64,000 nt of DNA from Neomicrococcus lactis (GTDB lineage Bacteria > Actinomycetota > Actinomycetes > Actinomycetales > Micrococcaceae), in NCBI RefSeq assembly GCF_014200305.1, contig NZ_JACHBL010000001.1:1240001-1304000 (forward strand), in the 5' to 3' direction. Below, piece after piece: positions 9,296 through 18,542 of the stretch (positions within the stretch are counted from its first letter, which is position 1; every line of letters starts with the position of its first letter). The position numbers were made by a program, and so were the translations under genes. A model generated the notes under the pieces. It was not told the DNA's origin. It saw only the letters and a program-made list of their open reading frames with translations, and ran no database searches.

Positions 9296-9667
9296 TTACT
9301 GTCCAAATCCAATTCCGTACCAAATCTGATTCATGCGGAAGAGCATGACGAACACGGTGGCCGAAGCCGCCGCCATAATGATGTTTGAAGCGCGCGACTT
9401 ATCCGCAATAGCCCACCAAAACGCGATGGCCGGGACAAACAGAGCCGTCAAGAGATAGCCCCAGAACTCCCAGATCTCGCCGCGGATGGTCTCACCGTTG
9501 GCTAGATGGACCGCAGCGGCGATGCCATACGCCACGAGGTAGAGCTCCACGATTCCCATCGCGATGATCGCGAAATCATCTGGGTACGTGCGAATAATGG
9601 CGGCAATAACGCCCACCACAACGGCAATGCCACACAAGATGGCACCGATCGTGAAAAACAATTCCAT
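9296..9667 (-). CDS. Small membrane protein downstream of truB, function unknown
   Basis: 123 residues with four predicted membrane helices: an N-terminal segment FFTIGAILCGIAVVVGVIAAII, then AIIAMGIVELYLVAYGIAAAV, YLLTALFVPAIAFWWAIA and IIMAAASATVFVMLF. It lies 2 nt after truB and directly abuts the next membrane protein gene. This makes the last two genes of the rimP-truB operon a probable membrane pair. No catalytic motif is visible. Confidence 0.75.
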   Translation of the reverse strand: MELFFTIGAILCGIAVVVGVIAAIIRTYPDDFAIIAMGIVELYLVAYGIAAAVHLANGETIRGEIWEFWGYLLTALFVPAIAFWWAIADKSRASNIIMAAASATVFVMLFRMNQIWYGIGFGQ

Positions 9668-9669
9668 GC

Positions 9670-10596
9670 TTAGTGCGCCTCGAAAACAATCTCCGGAACG
9701 GCCTTTGAGCCCTTGTTCTTGAGCAGTGCTACCAATTCGCCATCGGGCGAGAAAGCAGCCGTAGTCTCATCCGACTCATTACGCGGAATGCGACGGCCGA
9801 AGGACAGCTCAGTGGTTTCTTCTTCCGTGAGCTCACGGTTGGGGAACAACGCGCGAGCCGCATCCGCCAACGGCAAGTAGTCCACGTGCTCAGCAAGCTG
9901 CTCGAGGGTACGGGCTCCAGAAATGTCGTACGGTCCCACTGACGTGCGACGCAGCGCGGTCAAGTGACCGCCAACGTCGAGGGCAGCGCCCAGGTCGCGG
10001 GCCAACGCGCGAATATAGGTGCCGGATGAGCACTCCACCGTCACGTCAACATCAACGATCTTTCCGGCTCGCTCGCGGCGCACATCGTGCACCTCGAACC
10101 GGTGGATCGTCACGGGACGGGCAGGGATTTCCACTTCTTCGCCCGAACGCACGCGCTTGTAGGCACGCTCGCCGTTGATCTTGATGGCGGAGACAGAAGA
10201 TGGCACTTGAAGAATGTCGCCCGTGAGCTTTGCGATCTCGCGGTCAAGGTCTTCGCGAGTGACCGCGGCAGCAATACGTGATTGGGTGATGTCGCTCTCG
10301 GCGTCATCCGTCACGGTGGACTCGCCCAAACGAATGGTGGCCTCATAGACCTTCGAGGCTCCCACAATGTAGGTTAGCAGGCGCGTGGCCTTGTTCAGCC
10401 CCACAATGAGCACTCCGGTAGCCATGGGATCCAGAGTTCCGGCGTGGCCCCACTTGCGGGTCTGCGCGAGGCGTCGCATCTTCCCGACGACGTCGTGGCT
10501 CGTGAAGCCTTGAGGTTTATCAACGATGACAAGGCCGGACCCGGGAGCAGTTTCCTGCCCCGAGTCCGGCGTTGTTGCGGTGTGGTTCGAACGCAT
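9670..10596 (-). CDS. truB: tRNA pseudouridine(55) synthase
   Basis: Converts U55 of the T-loop of tRNAs to pseudouridine. It is 308 residues long. The active-site motif HAGTLDPMATGVLIVGLNKATRL contains the catalytic Asp (about residue 56); shorter markers are GFTSHDVVGKMRR and GTYIRALARDLG. The C-terminal part has the extra domain usual in actinobacterial TruB. Its ATG overlaps the rbfA stop by one base (TAATG), so translation is coupled. Confidence 0.96.
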   Translation of the reverse strand: MRSNHTATTPDSGQETAPGSGLVIVDKPQGFTSHDVVGKMRRLAQTRKWGHAGTLDPMATGVLIVGLNKATRLLTYIVGASKVYEATIRLGESTVTDDAESDITQSRIAAAVTREDLDREIAKLTGDILQVPSSVSAIKINGERAYKRVRSGEEVEIPARPVTIHRFEVHDVRRERAGKIVDVDVTVECSSGTYIRALARDLGAALDVGGHLTALRRTSVGPYDISGARTLEQLAEHVDYLPLADAARALFPNRELTEEETTELSFGRRIPRNESDETTAAFSPDGELVALLKNKGSKAVPEIVFEAH

Positions 10597-11090
10597 TAGT
10601 TCTTGTCCGCGTCCTCGTCACCGTCGTATTCAGTGACGTCCTCATCGGCGTCATCGTCCAAGTCATCAGCGTCAGCTGGCTTCTTGTACGGATCAGCGTC
10701 GCCCGCGTGCTTCGCGCGCTTTGCCAATTCAGCCACTTCGGCGTCCTTAGCGCGAGCCTCCCGCAAGACTTCCTCAAGGTGGGAAGCGTTGACTGGGATC
10801 TCGTCAGCGACGAATTCAACGGTGGGCGTGAGGCGAGCCGTCAGATTACGGCCCACTTCCTTGCGGATCGCGCCACGAGCGCTGTTGAGCGCTTCCGCGG
10901 CATCCGCCTTGGCAGCCTCGTCGCCAAAGACCGTGTAGTACAGCGTTGCGTGCTGCAGGTCATTCGTGACGCGAGCGTCCGTGATGGTGATGTTTTCAAC
11001 CCGAGGGTCCTTGATGATCTTGCCCAGAGCCTGAGCTACAACCACCTTGATGCGTTGCGCCATCCGTGCGGCGCGTGCTGGATCGGCCAT
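10596..11090 (-). CDS. rbfA: 30S ribosome-binding factor A
   Basis: A ribosome maturation factor needed for late 16S rRNA processing and cold growth. 164 residues. The KH-like fold spans about residues 1-120, with RMAQRIKVVVAQALGKIIKD, ITITDARVTNDLQHATLYYTV and the C-terminal PTVEFVADE. A long acidic tail (DDLDDDADEDVTEYDGDEDAD) is typical of actinobacterial RbfA. It sits 130 nt after infB across a long hairpin, and overlaps truB by 1 nt. Confidence 0.95.
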   Translation of the reverse strand: MADPARAARMAQRIKVVVAQALGKIIKDPRVENITITDARVTNDLQHATLYYTVFGDEAAKADAAEALNSARGAIRKEVGRNLTARLTPTVEFVADEIPVNASHLEEVLREARAKDAEVAELAKRAKHAGDADPYKKPADADDLDDDADEDVTEYDGDEDADKN

Positions 11091-11135
11091 TTGTCCTCCT
11101 ACGTCAGCACAGAAAAATTGAGGGGTACTGCAGTG

Positions 11136-11198
11136 GTGACGCGGCGTCGTCGTCCTCTAGAAGAAATTATTCCTCAGAAGGACGACGACGCCGCTCAC
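11136..11198 (-). other. Long perfect hairpin between infB and rbfA
   Basis: GCGGCGTCGTCGTCCT (11141-11156) pairs perfectly with AGGACGACGACGCCGC (11179-11194), with a 22-nt loop. A further GTGA/TCAC pair (11136-11139, 11195-11198) adds to the stem past a one-base bulge. It starts about 22 nt past the infB stop. No T-tract follows closely on the minus strand, so it is more likely an internal processing or stability hairpin, or a leaky attenuator, than a full terminator. Confidence 0.6.
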
Positions 11199-11220
11199 CT
11201 AACAATCAAAGCGTGCGTGA

Positions 11221-14200
11221 TTAGACGCGCGGCTTCTCCTGCATTTCGAAGGTCTCGATGATGTCGCCTTCCTTGACGTCGTTGAACGAGCCAAGACCGA
11301 TACCACATTCGAAGCCTTCGCGGACTTCGGTGGCGTCATCCTTGAAGCGACGCAACGAATCAATGGTCAGGTTATCGCCGACAACGTTTCCGTCACGCAC
11401 CAAGCGCGCCTTGGAGTTGCGCTTGATGGTGCCCGAACGCACGATCGAACCTGCGATGTTGCCCCACTTGGAAGAGCGGAACACTTCGCGAACCTCTGCG
11501 GAACCGAGCTGAACTTCCTCGAATTCCGGCTTGAGCATGCCCTTGAGAGCAAGTTCGATGTCGTCGATCGCCGCGTAGATGACCGAGTAGAAGCGCATGT
11601 CGACGCCTTCGCGGTCTGCCAATTCGGCAACGCGCTCGGCTGGGCGAACGTTGAAGCCGATGATGATGGCGCTGTCCACGGTTGCGAGGTTGACGTCGTT
11701 TTGGGTGATCGCACCAACGCCGCGGTGAATAACGCGAAGCTGGACGTCCTCTCCCACATCGATCTTGAGCAAGGAGTCTTCGAGTGCTTCGACAGCACCG
11801 GAGACGTCGCCCTTGAGGATGAGGTTGAGGGTATCGATCTTGCCTTCTGCGACTGCCTGATCGAAGTCTTCGAGGGTGATGCGCTTACGACGCTTAGCAA
11901 GCATCGCGTTACGGTCAGCAGCCTCACGCTTTTCAGCGATCTGGCGAGCCGTACGCTCATCGCTCGTGACCAAGAAGGTGTCACCAGCACGTGGGACCGA
12001 GGACAAGCCAAGGACCTGGACGGGACGCGATGGAAGCGCGATGTCCAAGTTCTCGCCGTTCTCGTTGAACATGGCACGAACACGGCCATGAGCCGCACCG
12101 GCCACGATCGAGTCACCCACAGCAAGCGTTCCGGACTGAACCAGAACGGTTGCCACGGCGCCACGGCCACGGTCAAGGTTGGCTTCAATGGCAACGCCAC
12201 GAGCAGCCTTGTCCGGGTTGGCCTTCAGTTCGAGAGCTGCGTCAGCGGTCAGCAAGACTGCCTCAACGAGGTCGTCGATGCCCTGGCCCTGCAATGCAGA
12301 GACCGGTACGAACATGGTGTCGCCACCGTATTCTTCAGGAACCAAACCGTATTCGGTGAGCTGGCCCTTGACCTTTTCAGGGTTAGCGTCTGGCTTGTCG
12401 ATCTTGTTCACGGCCACCACGATCGGCAGGTTAGCTGCCTTCGCGTGGTTGAGAGCTTCAATCGTCTGCGGCATGACACCGTCATCAGCAGCGACCACGA
12501 GTACGGCGATGTCCGTCACGCGGGCACCACGAGCACGCATAGCGGTAAACGCTTCGTGACCCGGGGTGTCAATGAACGTGATGGCACGATCTTCGCCTTC
12601 GTGTTCGCGGTGGATCTGGTAAGCACCAATGTGCTGCGTAATGCCACCGGCTTCGCCAGCAATCACGTTGGACTTACGGATAGCGTCCAAAAGGCGCGTC
12701 TTACCGTGGTCAACGTGACCCATGACCGTCACTACTGGAGGACGAGCCTCAAGCATGTCCTCGGTCTCTTCTTCGAGCTCGTTTTCGAGGTCGATATCGA
12801 AGGTCTCGAGGAGCTCGCGCTCTTCGTCTTCCGGCGAGACAATCTCGATCTTGTAGCCGATCTCAGCACCAAGGAGCTGGAACGACTCTTCGTCGAGGGA
12901 CTGAGTGGACGTTGCCATCTCACCCAAGTGGAAGAGGATCTGCACCAAAGATGCTGCATTTGCATTGATCTTCTCAGCGAAGTCAGCGATCGAGGCACCA
13001 CGGCGCAAACGAATGGACGTGTTGCCGTCGCCGCGAGGTACGGAGACGCCGCCTAGCGATGGCTCATTGAACGTCTCAAACTCTTGGCGCTTTGCGCGCT
13101 TCGACTTGCGCTGCTTGCCACGGCCACCTGCGCCGCCGCGACCAAAAGCACCCTGAGCGTTGCCACGGCCACCGGCGCCGCCGCCGCGAGGACCGCCGCC
13201 ACCGCTACGTGGGCCGCCACCTGGGCCGCCAGTCGTGCCACCCGGACCGCCACCTGGGCGTCCGGCGCCGCGACCTGGACGGCTACCAATTGGTGCCGTG
13301 TTGTTGCGATCGATCTGTTTAGGCATGTTGCCTGGCGTTGGACGGTTTCCGCCGCCTGCACCAGTTCCAGCGCCCGCGCCGGAGCCCGCACCTGGGCGAC
13401 CTGCACCCGGACGTGGAGCGCCTGGACGAGCGCCACCCTGGCCGCCCTGACCTGGAGCACCTGCACCCGGGCGTGGACCGCCTGGACGTGGGCCACCTGG
13501 GCGTGGTCCAGCCGCGCCTGCAGAACCTGAACGCATGCCCTGCTGGGAAGAGAACGGGTTGTTACCTGGGCGTGGGGCACCTGGGCGTGGACCGCCTGGG
13601 CGTGAGCCGGAGCCGGCATCGCCGGAGCGCATGCCCTGCTGCGGAGCGAAAGGATTGTTTCCTGGGCGCGCGCCACCTGGCTTTGGTGCACCCGGACGTG
13701 GGGTGCCTGGGCGTGGAGCGGTCGCAGAGTCAGTGCCACGAGCCGTTGGCGGCTTCGGTGGGCGAGCCGTATCAGCGGCTGGCTTCTCCGTTGCTTTGGG
13801 AGCTGACGAAGCAGCTTCCGGAGCCTCGAACTCTACGGCTGCGGAAGCGCCGTCCTGAGCAGCTGGACGTGCTGGGCCTGGAGTTGGAGCTCCGGGACGA
13901 GCAGATGCTGGCTTAGGTGCATCGGATCCACCGGCAGGCTTTGCCGCTGAAGACGTTGCTGGCTTGGCAGCTGGCTTTGCGGAAGCGCTTGGCGCTGCCG
14001 TTTCTGCTGCACTTGCACCGGTAGACGTTGCGGCACCTGCAGCAGCTGCTGTTGGTGCGGACGCTTCGGGGCGTGCTGCCGGCTTGGATGCCGGCTGTGA
14101 AGCGCTGGCACCTCCCGCTTGAGGGAAGGCGCTGCGAAGTTTCTTAACTACGGGAGCCTCAATTGTTGAAGAGGCTGAGCGAACGAATTCGCCCATTTCT

Positions 14201-14274
14201 TGCAGTTTTGTAACCGCTTCCTTAGAGCTAATTCCGAGCTCTTTTGCGAGCTCATGAACGCGGAGCTTGGCCAC
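11221..14274 (-). CDS. infB: Translation initiation factor IF-2
   Basis: A GTPase that brings initiator tRNA to the 30S subunit. 1017 residues. A short N-terminal IF2_N domain ([17 protein letters not shown]) leads into about 370 residues of Ala/Pro/Gly/Arg low complexity. In that region, a block containing RPGNNPF and QQGMRSG occurs twice about 95 nt apart (13530-13575 and 13625-13670). A second IF2_N domain follows, then the G domain (GHVDHGKT near residue 518, [16 protein letters not shown]), then IF-2 domains II-IV. The start is GTG 14274, with AGGAG placed eight bases upstream inside a small hairpin. Long Gly/Arg/Pro linkers are usual in actinobacterial IF-2. Confidence 0.97.
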   Translation of the reverse strand: MAKLRVHELAKELGISSKEAVTKLQEMGEFVRSASSTIEAPVVKKLRSAFPQAGGASASQPASKPAARPEASAPTAAAAGAATSTGASAAETAAPSASAKPAAKPATSSAAKPAGGSDAPKPASARPGAPTPGPARPAAQDGASAAVEFEAPEAASSAPKATEKPAADTARPPKPPTARGTDSATAPRPGTPRPGAPKPGGARPGNNPFAPQQGMRSGDAGSGSRPGGPRPGAPRPGNNPFSSQQGMRSGSAGAAGPRPGGPRPGGPRPGAGAPGQGGQGGARPGAPRPGAGRPGAGSGAGAGTGAGGGNRPTPGNMPKQIDRNNTAPIGSRPGRGAGRPGGGPGGTTGGPGGGPRSGGGGPRGGGAGGRGNAQGAFGRGGAGGRGKQRKSKRAKRQEFETFNEPSLGGVSVPRGDGNTSIRLRRGASIADFAEKINANAASLVQILFHLGEMATSTQSLDEESFQLLGAEIGYKIEIVSPEDEERELLETFDIDLENELEEETEDMLEARPPVVTVMGHVDHGKTRLLDAIRKSNVIAGEAGGITQHIGAYQIHREHEGEDRAITFIDTPGHEAFTAMRARGARVTDIAVLVVAADDGVMPQTIEALNHAKAANLPIVVAVNKIDKPDANPEKVKGQLTEYGLVPEEYGGDTMFVPVSALQGQGIDDLVEAVLLTADAALELKANPDKAARGVAIEANLDRGRGAVATVLVQSGTLAVGDSIVAGAAHGRVRAMFNENGENLDIALPSRPVQVLGLSSVPRAGDTFLVTSDERTARQIAEKREAADRNAMLAKRRKRITLEDFDQAVAEGKIDTLNLILKGDVSGAVEALEDSLLKIDVGEDVQLRVIHRGVGAITQNDVNLATVDSAIIIGFNVRPAERVAELADREGVDMRFYSVIYAAIDDIELALKGMLKPEFEEVQLGSAEVREVFRSSKWGNIAGSIVRSGTIKRNSKARLVRDGNVVGDNLTIDSLRRFKDDATEVREGFECGIGLGSFNDVKEGDIIETFEMQEKPRV

Positions 14275-14280
14275 ATTTCT

Positions 14281-14307
14281 CCTGTCTCGGCCCGCGTCCC
14301 AGACAGG
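14281..14307 (-). promoter_or_regulatory. Hairpin overlapping the infB ribosome binding site
   Basis: CCTGTCT (14281-14287) and AGACAGG (14301-14307) form a 7-bp perfect stem. On the minus-strand transcript its 3' arm, AGACAGG, supplies the first bases of the AGGAG Shine-Dalgarno sequence of infB. The stem could partly hide the site. Whether it regulates is inference. Confidence 0.4.
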
Positions 14308-14427
14308 AAACGAACCGTCGTTATTCGTGAATCGGCTTAACGCACAAAGACATGGTTAAGCCCTGATTGCCGCTCAGTTGAGTTTTCATCACTGGGCGTT
14401 CATCGCTTGGTACTCATCGGGTTTCCA

Positions 14428-14811
14428 TCAGTTTTCTGACCCGCTTTCATATCGGACGGTGGTGGTGTGAGCTATTGCGGTATTGAGCGCGTCTTCCGGT
14501 GGGCTAACAACGTTAGTTCGGAAGGCCCGCGCAAAGGCTCGCTTTTTCACGGCGAGCGCTACACACTCCGGGGTGGGGTGCAACCAAGCACCCCGCCCGG
14601 ACTTGCGGCGGTCAGGATCAGCAACCACTTGCGGCACACCACCGCGAGCGTTGTTCTGTTCTGATCCCGGTTGCTCCTCAAAGGCTTCTTCGAGGACCCA
14701 TCGCATCAAACTCTGTTGGCTCTCCACGACCCGGCAACCGATGCAGGTGCGGCGAGGTTCAACCTTCGAACTCACGCCAAATCTCCCTACGTCAAAAGCC
14801 GGCCCGCTCAT
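14428..14811 (-). CDS. ylxR: YlxR (DUF448) family RNA-binding protein
   Basis: 127 residues. The YlxR signature EPRRTCIGCRVVESQ is followed later by GRGAWLHP, VALAVKKRAFARAFR. The family is a small basic nucleic-acid-binding protein found between nusA and infB in most Gram-positive bacteria, as here. Compared with short family members there is an insert of about 20 polar residues (EEQPGSEQNNARGGVPQVV region) in the middle. It is cytosolic. The exact role, nucleoid or RNase P associated, is not settled in the literature as I know it. Confidence 0.9.
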   Translation of the reverse strand: MSGPAFDVGRFGVSSKVEPRRTCIGCRVVESQQSLMRWVLEEAFEEQPGSEQNNARGGVPQVVADPDRRKSGRGAWLHPTPECVALAVKKRAFARAFRTNVVSPPEDALNTAIAHTTTVRYESGSEN

Positions 14812-14880
14812 GGAGCCGCAGTCCAGTCTATCCCTTTTTACTCTTGAGTTCTTTCAGGACAGGCTGACATGCACTTGGTG

Positions 14881-15861
14881 CTACTGTTCGCGGACGGTTG
14901 CCGGATCAGCACCGATGTCGATTCGCCAACCGGTGAGCTTCGCGGCAAGACGCGCGTTCTGGCCTTCTTTACCGATGGCCAGCGAGAGCTGTCCCTCAGG
15001 AACCAGGACGCGTGCAGAACGCGTTGCTTCGTCGACGACCGTGACGTTGGTTACGCGTGCCGGAGACAATGCGCTAGCAATGAACACAGCCGGGTTGTCC
15101 GAGTAATCAACAATGTCGATCTTCTCGTCGTTGAGCTCGTTCATGACGGCTCGCACGCGGGAACCCATTTCGCCGATGCAAGCGCCCTTGGCGTTGACGC
15201 CCTGCTTACGCGAGCGCACCGCGATCTTGGAACGGTGTCCGGCTTCGCGAGCCAAGGACACGATTTCCACCGTGCGGTCAGCGATTTCCGGAACTTCCAA
15301 TTCGAAAAGCTTCCGGACGAAATTCGGATGCGAACGGGAAACGGTGATGGAAGGACCCTTCTGGCCCTTACGTACGTCCACGACATAGGCGCGCAAGCGT
15401 CCACCGTGTGGGTACTTCTCCCCCGGAACCTGTTCTGGTGGCGGCAAGATCGCTTCAACGGTGCCCAAATTCACCAAGACGGTGTGAGAGGACATGCCCT
15501 GTTGAATCTGACCGGAGACGAGTTCGCCTTCCTTGCCACGGAATTCGCCCAAGATGTTGTCATCTTCGGCGTCGCGCAGCTTCTGAAGGATGACTTGGCG
15601 CGCCGTGCTTGCGGCAATACGGCCAAATCCGGTGGGGGTGTCGTCAAACTCCCCTACCTCTTCTTCGTTCTCATCGTATTCCATCGCCCAGATGGTGACG
15701 TGACCGGTCTTGCGGTCTACTTCGGCACGAGCCTTGTCGATTGCGCCAGGGCTGCGGTGGTACGCGAGTACTAGAGCCTGCTCAATCGTGGGCAAGAGCA
15801 CATTAATGGGAATGTCGCGATCGCGCTCCAGCTCGCGCAATGCTGCCATATCAATGTCCAT
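14881..15861 (-). CDS. nusA: Transcription termination/antitermination protein NusA
   Basis: 326 residues, the short actinobacterial form without C-terminal acidic repeats. The N-terminal RNA-polymerase-binding domain spans about 1-120 ([35 protein letters not shown]). An S1 domain follows ([18 protein letters not shown]), then two KH domains ([35 protein letters not shown]). Its start overlaps the rimP stop by 11 nt. It binds RNA polymerase and nascent RNA and acts in pausing and termination. Confidence 0.96.
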   Translation of the reverse strand: MDIDMAALRELERDRDIPINVLLPTIEQALVLAYHRSPGAIDKARAEVDRKTGHVTIWAMEYDENEEEVGEFDDTPTGFGRIAASTARQVILQKLRDAEDDNILGEFRGKEGELVSGQIQQGMSSHTVLVNLGTVEAILPPPEQVPGEKYPHGGRLRAYVVDVRKGQKGPSITVSRSHPNFVRKLFELEVPEIADRTVEIVSLAREAGHRSKIAVRSRKQGVNAKGACIGEMGSRVRAVMNELNDEKIDIVDYSDNPAVFIASALSPARVTNVTVVDEATRSARVLVPEGQLSLAIGKEGQNARLAAKLTGWRIDIGADPATVREQ

Positions 15862-16438
15862 TGCTGTCCTCCTCAGATTCGAGCGTGTCCAAGTCTTCCT
15901 CGTCCAACGCTTCTAGGTCTTCATCACTCACTTTATCCGCAGCGGAGAAATCAATCTCTACGTTGCCACGGCGGATGTTTGCGAAGTCGATGACTTGTGG
16001 TTCTCCACGCTTGGCCTTCATGCCCTTCTTGGGCGGCTCAATCGTGGGGATGATGGTGATTCCGGTTTCAGACACCTCGGTGAGTTCGCCCGAAAGGTTG
16101 TCTTGTCCCATGACATTGACGCGCACCGTGCGTCCCACGTTGCGGCGCCAGTGGCGTGGCTCGGTGAGGGGACGGCTGACGCCGGGGGTGGAAACTTCGA
16201 GTTCGTAAGGGCTCTGATCGAGCGCCGTGTCTGCGTCAAGAGCAGTAGAAATTGCTTGGGAAACTTCGGCGATTTCGTCGAGGGTGACGGCCTGTGTGCC
16301 CTCTTCGTAGTCCACCAAAACCTGCACAATGCGGTCCTTGCCTTGACCTTTAATGTCAACGGCTTCAAGGAAGAGGCCAGCTGCTGTGACGGTTGGGCGG
16401 AGATAGTCCGCGATTCGATCTGATTCCGTCTGATTCAT
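15851..16438 (-). CDS. rimP: Ribosome maturation factor RimP
   Basis: Required for assembly of the 30S subunit. 195 residues. Markers are [35 protein letters not shown] and [22 protein letters not shown] (shortened: [12 protein letters not shown]). A C-terminal SH3-like part and an acidic tail complete it. It is the first gene of the rimP-nusA-ylxR-infB-rbfA-truB operon, and the 133-bp divergent gap upstream (16439-16571) must hold the operon promoter. I could not single out convincing -35/-10 boxes. Confidence 0.95.
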   Translation of the reverse strand: MNQTESDRIADYLRPTVTAAGLFLEAVDIKGQGKDRIVQVLVDYEEGTQAVTLDEIAEVSQAISTALDADTALDQSPYELEVSTPGVSRPLTEPRHWRRNVGRTVRVNVMGQDNLSGELTEVSETGITIIPTIEPPKKGMKAKRGEPQVIDFANIRRGNVEIDFSAADKVSDEDLEALDEEDLDTLESEEDSNGH

Positions 16439-16571
16439 TCCGGCCTCCCGCTATGTTGTTGTGAAAATTCTAGGCACAAATCATGTGTAAAACGGCCTAA
16501 TCGGAGCAGTTCAGCATACCTGACGCCGCTGTTACCGGGGAAATCACTGGATTTCTGCCAGAATCGAGGAG

Positions 16572-17726
16572 ATGACAATTCCTCCACGCCCTGATCGCGC
16601 CCCTGAAGTCGCTCGTCTCACGCGAGGCGCCCGGCTCAGGCGCACTGCAGTGGTATTTGTGGCTGCCGTGGCCGTGGGGGTTTCAGTTCCTTTGGTGTAC
16701 GACGCCGCGGCTCAGCAAAGTGCCGCCGCGGAGCGCTCCGCTGCCGCCGCGAAAGAGACGGGGCCTGCCGCGTCCAACCCGGACAATTACTTGGTTCATC
16801 TGCTCTCTTCCGTCGATGCCCTCAAGGCATCCGGGACAGTGACCGATAGTGCGTCGATCGCCAAGTTGGATTCTTTGCGCGCGTCCCTGCGCGATTCTGC
16901 AGGTTCGCTGCTGAGCGATTCCGCGCTTCGAGCTCTTCAGAACTCGGAGCAGCCGCCAGCTTCCGATGAGGGACAGGGACAGGGTCAAAACCAGAACGCT
17001 CAGCAATCGTCAGCTGCGGCGTCGTCGTCCTTGAATAACTCAACCCCAGCGCCAACCGCGGATCCGCTGGAACTGCGCGTGGCAATTGCCCAGGCCTCAC
17101 AACCTGCCTACCGCGAAGCGCTGACTGCCGAGCCTGGACGCGCGCTGCCGTTGGCTCGGCTTGCGGAGAATCTGCGTTTTGCCGCTCGAGATCTCGGGAA
17201 GAAGCCGTCCATTGGTGGTGCCCCCGCCGCCGATCAGTCGGCGCTGTTCAAAGATCCACTCAAAGAGTTTTCGCCGCAGGGATTCACCGCGGAGAAGGTG
17301 AACGCCGTGCTGGCTTCGCTCCCTCAGGGTCGGCTGAAATTCCCAGGAGACGCCAACGCGACGGATCCGTGCGCGGCGACGCCGACGGCCGACATTGCGT
17401 ATCGGCTGGAGTACGCCTACAGCGTCGCCGCGGCCGATGCTCGCGGAACCACGCGTGAACTCTACGTGTCCCGCACTCAACCGTTGACGCTTTTGGGTCA
17501 TGGTTTGGAGCAGCACAACGACGAGTCGTGCGGGCCGGTTCGTAGCGGCGGCTATGTGTTGCCGAAGGATTTCACGGAGAATTCTGGTACCAGCATTGAC
17601 GCGGGCCTCAAAGAACTGTCTGCAGCGCTGACCGATCTCGCGAGTGGGCAAGAAGCCAATTCCGAGTCCCGCAAACAGTTGCTGGGTTTGGCCTTGCAGG
17701 TGCAGGGAATGGCGATGGGCGCCTAG
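16572..17726 (+). CDS. Secreted protein with DUF4439-like ferritin-fold C-terminus
   Basis: 384 residues. A basic N-terminus (RGARLRR) and a hydrophobic segment TAVVFVAAVAVGVSVPLVY followed by DAAAQQ indicate a signal peptide or membrane anchor. The middle is Ser/Gln/Ala-rich and disordered. Residues about 265-380 (ADIAYRLEYAYSVAAADARG, SRTQPLTLLGHGLEQHNDESC, LKELSAALTDLA) resemble the helical DUF4439 domain of actinobacteria. The family assignment is from memory of the pattern. The start ATG follows GAGGAG with no spacer, which is unusual. Its stop codon overlaps that of the convergent TSUP gene (shared CTAG). Confidence 0.6.
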   Translation: MTIPPRPDRAPEVARLTRGARLRRTAVVFVAAVAVGVSVPLVYDAAAQQSAAAERSAAAAKETGPAASNPDNYLVHLLSSVDALKASGTVTDSASIAKLDSLRASLRDSAGSLLSDSALRALQNSEQPPASDEGQGQGQNQNAQQSSAAASSSLNNSTPAPTADPLELRVAIAQASQPAYREALTAEPGRALPLARLAENLRFAARDLGKKPSIGGAPAADQSALFKDPLKEFSPQGFTAEKVNAVLASLPQGRLKFPGDANATDPCAATPTADIAYRLEYAYSVAAADARGTTRELYVSRTQPLTLLGHGLEQHNDESCGPVRSGGYVLPKDFTENSGTSIDAGLKELSAALTDLASGQEANSESRKQLLGLALQVQGMAMGA

Positions 17727-18532
17727 CCAGCAATGACGTCCCAGCCTAGGCGGACGATCAGCACTGAGACCACCACCAAGAAGATCACGCGCACAAAGTT
17801 CGCACCCTTGGAGATGGCCATGCGCGCACCAATGTAGCCGCCCACCATGTTGCTGAGGCCTAGAATCAAGCCCATTCCCCACAGCAAGTGACCGCTGGGC
17901 AGGAAAAACATGAGGGCGCCGGCGTTCGTGGCGAGGTTGACGATCTTTGCTTTCGCGGAAGCCGCGAGAAACGAATAGCCGAGGAACATGACCATCGCGA
18001 TAATCAGGAATGAGCCAGTTCCCGGACCCAAGAGTCCGTCGTAAAAGCCCACCGAAAGACCAATCAAGGCTGCGATCGAAAGGTGCTTGGCGCCGTCGTA
18101 CTTCAGCTCAGTCAGTGTGCCCGCGGTCGGTTTGAGCGCAGTGAAAATGAGCACCGCTATCAGGGCGACGACAATCACTGGTTTGATGACCGAAGCCGGG
18201 AGCATGGTCGCCACAATGGCGCCCGCGAAAGATCCCACGAGTGCGATGACCGCCATGGGAATCGCGGTTTTGAGGTCAGGATGCGCACGTCGGTAGAACG
18301 TGATGGCCGACGTGGTAGTTCCAAAAATGGAACCCATTTTGTTCGTTGCCAGCGCTTGTACCGGGGTAATTCCCGGTACAAGCAGCAACATGGGCAACTG
18401 GATCAAGCCGCCACCGCCCACGACCGCGTCCACCCAGCCTGCCGCGAGACCGGCAAGAACAACCATCAGCACAGTGCTGAGTTCGATGTTTTCGAGGCCT
18501 GAACCTTGGAGACTGGTGAGCCACTCGATCAT
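17723..18532 (-). CDS. TSUP family permease (TauE/SafE-like)
   Basis: 269 residues with about eight membrane segments. The duplicated TSUP signature is visible: AGLAAGWVDAVVGGGGLIQLP near the N-terminus and LIGLSVGFYDGLLGPGTGSFL in the second half. The family exports or imports sulfite, organosulfonates or other anions across the cytoplasmic membrane. The substrate cannot be assigned here. It lies 10 nt downstream of proS and may be cotranscribed with it. Confidence 0.85.
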   Translation of the reverse strand: MIEWLTSLQGSGLENIELSTVLMVVLAGLAAGWVDAVVGGGGLIQLPMLLLVPGITPVQALATNKMGSIFGTTTSAITFYRRAHPDLKTAIPMAVIALVGSFAGAIVATMLPASVIKPVIVVALIAVLIFTALKPTAGTLTELKYDGAKHLSIAALIGLSVGFYDGLLGPGTGSFLIIAMVMFLGYSFLAASAKAKIVNLATNAGALMFFLPSGHLLWGMGLILGLSNMVGGYIGARMAISKGANFVRVIFLVVVSVLIVRLGWDVIAG

Positions 18533-18542
18533 GGGGAATGGA

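Noticed and set aside
11701-13056. A 451-codon frame opposite infB
   Set aside because: Same reason; IF-2 is fully conserved on the other strand.
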